Positions 1-10,400 of a stretch of 64,000 nucleotides of DNA are shown here, one piece after another. Position numbers and translations under genes: made by a program. The stretch is from Macquaria australasica. Its lineage: Eukaryota; Chordata; Actinopteri; Centrarchiformes; Percichthyidae. Each line of letters opens with the position of its first letter. Position 1 is the stretch's first letter. The stretch is taken from NCBI GenBank assembly GCA_005408345.1, contig SEMN01000272.1:186001-250000 (forward strand), given 5' to 3'. The notes beneath the pieces were generated by a model. It ran no database searches and was not told where the DNA came from. It saw only the letters and a program-made list of their open reading frames with translations.

Positions 1-2315
1 TTAGGTTCCCTGTAGGCTGCCCAGTGTGCTTTGTAAAGCATCCTCTACATGGTTTCAGTGTTTTATCCATATTTTTCTCTGCTAAGCCAGGCCACCTGTG
101 TTAAAGACCCACCGGGGAGACACACACCAATATCTCACCATTGTTACATTCCCGCTGGAGCACAACTGAGCTCATCCACCTGCAAGAGCTTTCATTCTAT
201 ACTTAAGATGCCTGCAACAATAGAACACTTTGTTAAATTAACAAGGCTTTCGTTTTATTAGGAGCCTCAGGTGTCCTGCACAAGCTTTTGTTTAGGGTTT
301 ATCTATCATGTGTTTATGATGAAATAGTTTTATTAGGTGACTGGAAAAGGTTATCTTGTAGTTTTTCATACTTGTCTATCTAATTGAGTTTCATTCTTTT
401 ACAAAACCCCTTGTTCGCCGTACATAAAGTTAGCTTGATTGGATAGCTGATTGATTTGACATACACATGATTTATTTAAGTTCTTAAGTTGACTCATTTG
501 TATTTGGAGCTCTTGTCAAAAAGAGTCTGTGAGGAGTAATTCCTTTAATCTCAAACCTGTGAAAGTGCAGGTGTGTCCAAAGTTGGTTTGATGTTTTGAT
601 GTCTGTACGGTGAGCTTAGCTTAGCTTAGCATAAAGACTGGAAGCAGGGGGAAACAGATAGCCTGGCCCTGTTCAACAGTAACAGAATCCACCTACCAGC
701 ACCTCTGAAGCTCACTAATTAACACGCAGTGACTTCCTTGGAGTCTTGTCATCATCGTGAGGCAACCTGCAGAGACTTCAGGATGTCAAATGAGATTTAA
801 CGTGTTCATTAGTGAGCTTTAGGGGTACTGGTAGGCGGATTTTGTGCAGACAGAGCCAGGCCATCTGTATAACCAAAAATGCAAATAATCCTTTAAGAAA
901 AGGGTTAGCACTGCTACCATAGAAATACATTTAACTATAAGATTCTGTTATGCAACCTGGAAAACCAATGAATATGCTGTTTTATTTTGATATAATAAAA
1001 TCAATAAAATGTACTTTCTTTGTAGAATACGTAGTATAAATTGCATGCACATACATTTATACAGTTACTGTTAATGCATTTAAGTGAGTTTCTTTAACTG
1101 GGTAAACCATTTAAATATTACAGATTACATAAATCAGTTGACGGGGAGTGCACAAACCAAAGGGTCAGTTCACCCAAATCACAAAAAAGCACATTTTCCC
1201 ACTCATTCTTAGTGCTATCTAGGCGTGCAGATGGTTTTGGTTTTATTTGCCAAGTTTCTGCGACATCAGCTGCTGAGGCCTAAAACTGAAATTATCTGCA
1301 TGACAAGAACAGGTGGGGAAAATATGTTTTTGTTTTGTCTAAACTGACCATTTAAATATCAGTAGTTTTACATTATGAACTACAGATGTAATTGCAACTG
1401 GCCTTACACAGGAAACAATATGATTCTGTGGGTGAAACAAAAGCTGATTAATAATTGTATAACTATCGGTCTGTGATGCAGCAAAGGTTGGAATTTAATG
1501 TATTTATTATGTACTGAATTAGTGGATTTCTCATGTTCCTTTTTTTTTTCAAAATAAGAGCACACAGTTAACTCAATACAAGACGAACAAATCACTCCTC
1601 TACGTCTGATTGAAGACGGATTATTTAAACAGCATATGTGAGAACAGTTAGCCATAGCATCAGTGCCCTTGTACTGTGTGTGCGAAGTAGCTCAGTGTTG
1701 TCCTTGCAGTCACTGTGGAGGTAAAAGTGAAGACTTGGTAAATCCTGTCTGGGGGGGGGGGCAGAGGGAGATGGATGGCCTCACAGGTGGGAGTGTGTCA
1801 TGCTGCTTGTCACTAGGCTGTTGGTCAACAATGGTCGGCGTGTGATTGGTGGAGGTCACGGCCGGGGGCTTGTCAATCATCCGGTGACAAACTGAACATC
1901 CATCTGGAATGCACATTCTGGCCAGCCACTGACCCTCAGTCAGCCCCGACTCAACAGCAAATATTTTAAACAGCCCGCAGAAGGAAAAAATATGCCTGCT
2001 GTCTTTGGAGCTTCAGGGAGCCAGGACACATTCCTGGTTGGAAGATTAGCTTTGTGTATATGTGTGTGTGAGTGTGTGTGTTTGTGGTCCAGGCACAAGC
2101 TACTTCACTGCTTTGAAGATCAAGGTCTCTGGGTTTCATGTCTTTGTGCATGCTCCATTGGAACTGATGGCTTCTCCATAACCACAGTGACGCGTGAACA
2201 ACGCTAAATGCTAACTCAGCTGTTTGTGACTCCGTTTGCACTAAAACATCCTTTCTGTTTACACAGGCGAGAGAGAGAACAGGCGGAAACACTTGCAATA
2301 ATAGCAAAATGGGAT
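1..2315. other. DNA downstream of lrig1, no gene found
   Basis: Apart from the fold-back repeat at 600-868, a G10 run near 1751-1761 and a short GT-rich stretch near 2057-2083, I see no supported feature. The stretch from about 1160 (AAAGGGTCAGTTCACCC...) resembles a common fish repeat end, but I could not define its borders. In human the neighbour on this side is SLC25A26; I found no exon of it here. Confidence 0.6.
600..868. repeat. Fold-back (palindromic) repeat of teleost type
   Basis: Two arms of about 65-70 bp pair with each other: 664-735 (TCCACCTACCAGCACCTCTG..., ending CTCACTAATTAACAC) and, reversed, 798-868 (CGTGTTCATTAGTGAGC..., ending GAGCCAGGCC). The loop is about 60 bp. It starts with GCTTAGCTTAGCTTAGCATAA, a sequence I recognise as common in percomorph genomes. 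A non-autonomous element is likely, but the family is not assigned. Confidence 0.7.
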
Positions 2316-2321
2316 TTTATT
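2316..2321 (-). terminator. Candidate distal polyadenylation signal of lrig1
   Basis: AATAAA on the minus strand in the context CTAATAAAATCCC, with GU-rich sequence about 20-40 nt downstream on the transcript. It lies about 1.9 kb past the stop codon. A proximal AATAAA at 3945-3950 is a competing choice. Confidence 0.4.
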
Positions 2322-4215
2322 AGACACTTCAATGCCATGTTAGACACTTCACTGTTTCAGCTTTGACATTGGTACAACGGTTTCGGACTGTTTGTTTCAA
2401 TAAATTACTCAAAACATGAACTGCACCCCCGCTCCCTCTTGTCCCTTTTACCTGCTACCCTGGGTTTGGTTTTCCAACAGAGATCTCCGATTGGTCTTGC
2501 TGGTTAAAGACATCTCCGATCGGTGCTATCAGGTGTAACCAGAGGAGCGTGCCCTCCAGTTTACCTCGATAAGGCCACTGGTAACAGAACACAGGCGAAA
2601 CGCATGCATACATTAAACAATGTAACTACTTAGTTTGACTGATTTCAGAGCAAGCGTGTGTCCAGGGGATTGTGACAGTCCTGTCTGCATTAAACCTCCA
2701 TGTTTGGTTAGAGCACATTTCACAAGCTTCCCCACTGTTCACAGCATGAACCTGGACCTTTAGTTACCGCAAAACACAAAGCATTATTCTAACTGTAGTG
2801 AGGATGAGAAAGTTATTGTTACACTGTGGTGATGTGACAGAGGCAAAATACTGGCCGTTTGCCGGTGAATGCACAACGGTGGACATTGAGGCACATTACA
2901 GCAGTAACATGATGACACAGCACGACATCATTCTCCCTGATTCTGTCTCTTAAATTCATAGCACAAGAATGGTATAATTAAGCATTCAGCCAATTAAATG
3001 TCAGCGCACACAGCTGCAGATTTTATTACGAATGTGACCAAGAACACGACGTGTGTCCCATGTCCATACTGAGATATCATTACTGGCTTTTACAGCTTAC
3101 AAAATCAGCCGTTTGCCTACGTTTGACCACATTTGGTTGCGAACTTGTGCCAAAGTCACTTTTTTGGACAAATAAAGAAACTAAATCACAGTACAGTGAA
3201 GAATATTTTCTCCCAACTACATCAGAGCAGCTTCGCAGTAACTTGTAGTATTGTGAAACAGGTGGAAGAGCCTTAATGGTACAGTATGTACTGTCGACTT
3301 TAACTGTGTTTGAATAAGTGGAATGTCTCCTAACACAGAGGAGGTTCCTGCATTTCTATTGGCGGATATCATGTACACAATCTGCTTGTTTATGAAGTGA
3401 ATATAAAAAAAGTGCTTTAACCGAGCTCCAACAAATATCCCAGCTCAAACCATCTGACGTACCAAAATAATTGACATCAAAGCTCTTCCTTCATACAATG
3501 ACAATGAATGAGTTGTGTTTCTGTAAGGCCGTGGTTGGCAGCGTTTGCCAAAAAACATTCAAGTGCAATCAAGTGTTTGTTTTTTTGTTTGCTATAAAGA
3601 GTGTACCAGTATCTCTCACAAAAAGTCTCTGGATATATGCTATTACAAGTTGAGTTTTCTTTGATCATGCAATAAGGCACTGCAGCTGAATGTTGGTAGA
3701 AGCTGAAAAAGGCTGTTTTTTTTTGAAGAAAAATAAAAATACCATCACTCCTTTCTTTGTCATGCACATAAATTCAAATACTCTTTTGTAAAAGTTATAT
3801 AATATATAATATAAGAAAACTCTTATGTACAGTCAAATGTCCAAAGGTATATTTCTCTTTTTCCCTCTGCACATACACATACTGTACAAGATTCCCTACA
3901 TTTACATGCTTCAAATGCAAGTCACATTTTTTGGAGCTAGAATTTTTATTGGTCACCTCCCAAAGGAAGGTTTTTTAACTATGTACAGCTGATACGCTCA
4001 GATGGGACGCCACCCACACAAGCTCCACCTTCAAACTCCGGATGCCCCCTGCCTTTTTCCCCTTCTTGGTGCTCCCTTTCAGTCCAGATCCAAGAGGCTC
4101 GGGATCAATCGCCTCGATATGAGGTAGCAGTTTATTTCCCAGTGCAAAAAAAAAAAAAAAAAAGTCCACTCAGCTACTGCGAGTCTGCGTTTTTTTGGGC
4201 TGGATGGAGCGCCTG
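2316..4215 (-). other. lrig1: Probable lrig1 3' UTR, about 1.9 kb
   Basis: This stretch follows the stop codon and lacks recognisable repeats or coding exons. It is AT-rich, with an A18 run on the plus strand (T18 on the transcript) at about 4146-4163. Minus-strand AATAAA signals lie at 3945-3950, 3022-3027 and 2316-2321. The last is followed on the transcript strand by a GU-rich stretch (GCAAGTGTTTCC), which makes it the best distal cleavage candidate. The proximal one would give a UTR of about 0.3 kb. The extent is inferred, not observed. Confidence 0.5.
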
Positions 4216-4418
4216 CTAGTCGCTGGCTCTCCTTAGGGGGGCACTCTCACTCTGAGAGGCTCTGAGGGTGTGTCCGTTGGACAGCAGAGTCTGCCTGAGC
4301 TCGTGCTCACAGTCACTGTCGAGGCCTCCGTGGCTCGTCACGCCGGCCAGCTTCACCGGCTTGTGGAAGGAGTCCTCCTGTGATGGAGAGCGCGCCGGAG
4401 GTTGTCCCGCTCTGCTCA
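4216..4418 (-). CDS. lrig1: lrig1 coding exon 18: C-terminus and stop
   Basis: The last coding exon supplies 203 nt (residues 983-1049) and ends with TAG at 4216-4218. It is Ser/Pro-rich (QPPARSPSQED) and contains TLLSNGHTLRAS, which aligns with the LLVSNGHLPKA region near the end of human LRIG1. The protein ends a few residues earlier than human and lacks the basic/leucine-rich final segment. Acceptor GTCCATCAG|TGAGC, phase 1. Confidence 0.92.
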
Positions 4419-7400
4419 CTGATGGACAAAGAAGAGAAGGAGAGTATGTAGACAAATGTGCATTCAGCTTTAGGATACAGAGGCGGTGGAATGTGTGCAT
4501 AGGGCTGCGTTGACATGTGGAGGTGAGAATTGGTATTTGGAGGCCAATTCCGCTGGTATTACTCCTCGCTATGGAAGCCGAGTCCCAGAACAGGCCCAGA
4601 CGTGCAACTGCAGGAGTTTGGCACCAGTGAGAAGTCAGTGCTTCTTTACAATGTTTGCTGAGGGGCTCTGGGCATGCAACTATGATACACTGTCAAATGC
4701 TGCTAGGAGCCAATCCATTAACAACCAAGTTCAAAGGAATTTGCCTCGACAGGGGTTCCTAAATTGCTGATAGTTTCTCGTGGTATCTAAATGATTCCTA
4801 GAAAAACAGGGACAGTTTGGGGCTGTAAAAAGTGTTTCTGTCTATGGGATAAGGCTGTTGGCATTTATTAGGAGTCATAATGAAGGTCCTGAGGCTACAA
4901 GCTTTCTTTCAAGCATTCAAAGTACATTTAAACTCGCTGCACTCTAATCGCCTTACCTTTTCTATCATGTTGGTTCAGCTGTAACGTATTGTGGTTTTTT
5001 GGAAACGTGGATCCTTGAATGTCCTTTCGGATCCCGTTGGGTGTCCCGTTGCAGAGCGGGGTTGGGTGTGGCCCTGCGTCATACTGCTCCCCCGGATGGT
5101 AGTGGGAGTAGGGCGGGGGAGCAGAGTGCTGCTGGTACTCCATGCCTCCAGCAGGGCCGAACCCATGTGTCAGGTAGTCAGGATCTTTGGAGTAGCTGCT
5201 GCCACTCTCCATACAGTCCGTACACACTACTGTGCCGTCAAAAGCTACAGGCAGGCAGGGAGAGAGGGAGAAAATAAATGGTTTGGAGACAGAAAATCAA
5301 CAACTGTATGTCAACACTGTGGTTAGGGTGTCTGCTGTAATTATTTCTGATGCTGAGCAGGCCTTCACAGACTCCTTCCATCGTTACGCAACACGCCAAC
5401 TTTGCTCGTGGGAAGTGGGAGAAGCTGCTGGGGAGCACAAACATTTGGAAGGCCGAGCAGAGACAGAACTGTCAGGTACCTGCGGTGTCTCCGATGTGTC
5501 CGTTGGGCTGAGGTCCACCACCGGCCTCCACACGGATGCACACATCCTGGCGCTCGGACAGAGTGCCCTGGGAGGAGAGGTAGCTGGGTACGTCTGGAGG
5601 AACTATCGTCTCATCTGGGAGAGACGAAAGAGACGAACACAAGACATTACGACCAGGGCTGACGATACTGTGACACCAGAGCTCAAACTATTTGTTGATT
5701 TTATTTGGCAAAAATTTTGATAATCGATAAAAAGTCATTTTTAAAGCAAAAAAATCATTCTCTGGTTCCAACTCCTAAAATGTGAATATTTTGCTGGTTT
5801 TCCTTCTATGATATTAAACTGAATGTTCAGGACTGTTTGAATGTGTCAACTTGGACATTTTTTTTTTTTTTTACTATTTTCTGACATTTTATGAACTTAA
5901 CGATTAATAGATAAATCGCAAAAAAGGCAGATTAATAGATACAGTAAGGAAAATATTTGTTAGTTACAGCCCTACTCAACTGATAGAAAATTCGATCGAT
6001 TAATTGTTTCAGTTGTTTAATCAAGCTAAAATGGAAAATATTTGCTGGTTCCAGCTTATCAAATGTGAAGATTTGCTCCTTTTGTTTGTCTTTTATTATT
6101 TTAAATTAAATATCTTTGGATTGTGAGTTGTTGGTTGGACAAAACAAAACATTTGAACATGTCACCTTGGGCTCATTTTTCACTTTTTTTTGTCATTTCA
6201 TAGGCTAAACGATTAATCGAATAATAATCGTCAGATTAATTGATAACAAAAATAATTGTTAGTTGCAGCCCTACGTGGCACATCACTTTTTTTTTTTTTA
6301 GGTAGTTTATTCTCACAAACTTTCAGCTGGAATTACTTCACTATTTGGAAGTTGTTGTTTTTTTTAGATAGATCTGCCTAGATTGCCTAAAAAAAGAACT
6401 GTCTATTTTTACGCATGATAATAAGACAGAATGGATCCAAGTTCACCTGTGTTGGTGACACTGCACTCCTCGCTCTTCTTCCTGGTCTGGTAGATGATGC
6501 ACACCCACACCAGCGATGTCACCACGATACTCGTCACCACAGCGATGACTATGATCCCTATAGTGACCGTACTCGGCCCCACTGGCGGCGTGCAGGGGCT
6601 GCGACGCCCGGTCACCACCAGCTGGCTGTGAGCGCGCTCCGTGCCCAGGGTGTTGGACATGAGGCAGGTGTAGCGGCCGGCGTCCTCCAACGAGGCCGAG
6701 CCGATGACCAGCAGCTGGTTCCCCGGGGTGAAGTGGTGTCTGTCGGAGGGGCGCAGTGGCTGGTCGTTGCGCAGCCAGGTGATGCGGGGCGGCGGGCTGC
6801 CCAGGGCCTTACACTGCAGGGCCACCGTGTCCCCGACCACCACGCTGCGGTCCTCCAGGTCCTGGGCCAGGTGGGGTGTTTCTGTGGAGGAGAGGAGTGA
6901 GACGTTTCTCATCAAACGCTTGGACTCCTGAGGTCAGTGCTTTCTATTATTCTATTGCTATTCTGTGGCATCAACGCTTTAGGTTTCTGCTTCAGCTCAG
7001 TTTGTTCACAGTATTGATTACAGACTGCTGAGTCAGCTCATGATCATCTAACCATCATATTACATATACACATGAGGTCACATCTGTAATGCTGACCAAT
7101 TCATACATTTTAATTACAGCTCACAAAAACAAGACTTCTGTCAGGACAGCATTCTCTTCAGAACAATGTTTTCAGTGTTTCCCCGGCAACTTCACATTCT
7201 GCTGAATGGAGCACATTGAAGTGTGTGTGTGTCGATTTAGGCCTCTCCTCTCGGACTGAGCACTTCCCCTCACAGTGGGACATACACAGATTAAGAGATC
7301 TCACTTAACCCACTTCAGTCAGCCCCCTCTCTCTCTCTCCTATCAATACTCCCCCCCCCCCACCCCACACCCTCCCCCTCCCCCAGTCTTTCTTTTCTCT

Positions 7401-10400
7401 AAATCCCACTTGCCTACCTTCCCCCACACACCCGACTCCTCCATTCCAGTTCTTCTTTGGCTCCCATTTTTCTCCCCTGCCACTCTTTTCCAGACAGGGG
7501 CCCCTCGACTGCAGCCACCACCACCCTCCACCACCACCACCACCCCTCTCTCCTTCCCCTACGTTTCTCAAACCCAAACATCACAGATTCAGTCCGGGGG
7601 CATGGTCGCTTGCTTCAATATTTTGCATTGTTAAGTGGATTAGCACTCAGCTTGAAGTGCTGTGAAGTCTAACAAATCGCACAACATGCAAATGTTTCAC
7701 TAAAATACCACCTCTACTGGTCTGACATGTTCACTATAGAAACTGTTGCTTCTGAGCTCTTAAGGGTAACTATTGTGTGTTAGCAAGGAAACCCCCCCAA
7801 CTCTTTTTTTTTTTTTAGCTCTGTTCAACAAGGGTCTGCTTTGCTCAGTTCAAAGACAAAGGACAAAGATGATCTATGTCCTGAGATGGTTATAGCAGAG
7901 CAGCTCCGTTTTGTTTGATTTAACAGTGTAAAACAGCCAATAAACTGGGAGCACTGAGGCCTGCAGTGAAGCAGCCATGACTGTCCCTCCCACCGAGAGG
8001 AGAAGGGTGGGGTGGGAATGCCTCTAACAAACACCCCTCTGTGAGCCCCCCTTGCTTCCCCACCATCCCCCTTTGACCCCCAACTGTGACCTTTGGCCCT
8101 TGACCTGCAGCAAGGCCACAGCTGCAGAGAAAAGAAAAATATAAAGCCTCTCATTCTGCAGCCCCGGACTGACCAATTCCCAACTGAGTGCTCGCTTTTT
8201 GGGGATGTGGGAAAATGACTATTGTAACACTGGGTCACACTAAACACACGTCAGAAAAAGGGCCAATATTAGCTCAACTGAACTACGAAAAATATCGCGC
8301 AAAACACACGGCTCTTACCAAGCACGGTGAGCGTGGCGTTGGCAGAGACGGTGCCCGCCGTGTTTTTGGCGGTGCAGCTGTACACGCCCATGTCCTCCGG
8401 CTTGACGTCCATGATGAAGAACACGTCGTCGTCGGGCATGACGTGCATTCGGCGCTCCCGGGCAGCGGGGAAATCCGTGCCACCGTCCTTCTGCCAGGCG
8501 ATCTGCGGTACCGGGTGGCCCTCGGCGGCGCACTCCAGCCGCGCCGTGTGGCCCGTCCTGATGGTGCTGTCCCTGGGAGTCTTCACGAAGGATGGGAGAA
8601 CTGTGGACAGAGGAGACAACGTTTACATCAGTATATTACCTGTTGCCCCCTTTTTTACACTCATGTGACAACGGGCAAAACATTATTCTGCCATTACACC
8701 ACAAAGTAAAGAAGCTGCTAGAGGTCTGATGCAGACCAAACTCCAGATGACTACTTCCCATTTACAGAAAAACAGAGTGACAGACCGCAGAGGAGATGGC
8801 CCCCGTTAGCGCTGACATGCAGCTAAATCGATTTGTTCCGAATACCATCCCGGGAGAGATGGAGGCCGCGCCAGAGAGAGAAGACTTTATTCAAGCGAAA
8901 GAGAAGAACTCAGCATGGCCACTAATTTCAATCGCTCCTCTGTCAAACAACAACCAATTGAAACTCAGATGAGTCTAACAAACAGGCATTTTATTTGGTG
9001 GAAATGATGTAATCACACACATATCAACAGAGATATTGGAGTGGCTTTTTTTCTGTCTATCTTGTCTTGCCATGAGACTGGATCTCTAATATTCTTCTAC
9101 CCCCCCCCCCCTTCCATAATAATAACAAATTAGTCCTTTACTGAGCATCTGGGAGACAATTTTTTAAAAGCAGCCTACCGTTGACGATGAGGCGGGCCTT
9201 GCTGGAGTAGGTGGAGCCAAAGTGGTTGGTGATGATGCACTGGTAGCGGCCCTCGTGGGTGAAGGTGACGTGCCGCAGGTGCAGGATAGTGGTGTACTCC
9301 ATCACGCCTCCACCTGCACCTGGCGCATCGGACGTTGTGCCTTGGTGGTGAGCGCGCACGTGGGCGTAGTTCTCCGTCTCGGCATGGCGAAGGAGCTCCT
9401 GGTCTTTGCGCCACGCAAATGTCATGGGGGAGGAGCTGCTGCTCGCGGCCGTACAGGTGAGACGCACGTCGCTACCAAGGACCGTCACTGTCGTTTCTGG
9501 CTGCACGGTGATTTGGGGCTTTGGAAGGTCGTCTGGAGAAAAGGCAAAAGATAGTATGTGAAAAAGAAGGAAAGGAGTAAGTGTCTGCGTGCTATGCATG
9601 AATGGATGCGAAAGAGGCAAATAAAAACACACATAAGGATTAGCATGTCTGAGTGCAAATGCAGAGCTAAACAAAAACACCACACAAATAAACACGTGCA
9701 ACTATGTAAACAACAGAACAGCGCCAAGCTGTCAATGTCGCAACACAGCCATCCACATAAACACATAAAGACTAAGCACACGCAGAACTTACCGCACACA
9801 AAGCTGTTGGACGGAGCCTGGAAGATGCTGGTGCCCTTGAGGCTCTCGGGGTGGGCGCAGGTGGCATTGACCCCGGCCTGCAGACCACGTGTCATCAACC
9901 AGTCGGGCAGCCAGTGGAGCTGGCAGTCGCACAGGAAGCTGTCGCTCTGAATGACACTGTGGAGGAGAGGAGAGGTAAGTACACACAGTAAATATCACAT
10001 CTACTGATCCTGTAACTGAATATGTGGCTCTGAGAGTGTGTGCTGATGCCAAAAGCACTGAGGGATTTCGAGGCGTGTGTGAGTGTGCATCTGCTGCTGG
10101 CTGTTTCTGCATGTGTGGATTCATGCACATACGTTGTGTGTAATTTGTGTAAAAGCATCAATATAACTCACAGGGTTTTAAGGTTCTTCATTTTGTTGAA
10201 GGCATCGGACTGGATGGAACGAATAGCATTCTCTCCCAAGTTCCTGTTGGGACATTACACATTGTCTCATAAACTGTAGGAATATGGAATAGGAACACAC
10301 ACACTTTCATTAGCAAGGATCTGACTTCTAACCAAGGTGGAAATATCTGCATGTCTGAGGCTACATGCCAGCTTTTCCGTCCCTCCCTGCCCTCATTTGA

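Larger units (their letters stand above)
5615..6446 (-). other. lrig1: lrig1 intron 15, mostly repeat
   Basis: An 832-nt phase-1 intron. Bases 5653-6274, about three quarters of it, are two head-to-tail copies of one AT-rich repeat (see the repeat entries). No coding content. Confidence 0.75.

Noticed and set aside
5232..5720. Plus-strand 162-codon frame over lrig1 exon 16
   Set aside because: It is antisense to exon 16 and runs on into a transposable element.
6415..6900. Plus-strand 161-codon frame opposite Ig3
   Set aside because: It is a shadow of GC-rich exon 15 on the other strand, with no independent domain or splice context.
7275..7634. Plus-strand 119-codon Pro/Ser-rich open frame
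   Set aside because: It lies in C-rich low-complexity DNA of lrig1 intron 14, and the composition alone explains the frame.
9485..9950. Long open frames on both strands across intron 12
   Set aside because: They cross the real exon 12/13 splice sites in other frames and encode low-complexity His/Thr/Leu/Cys-rich peptides.
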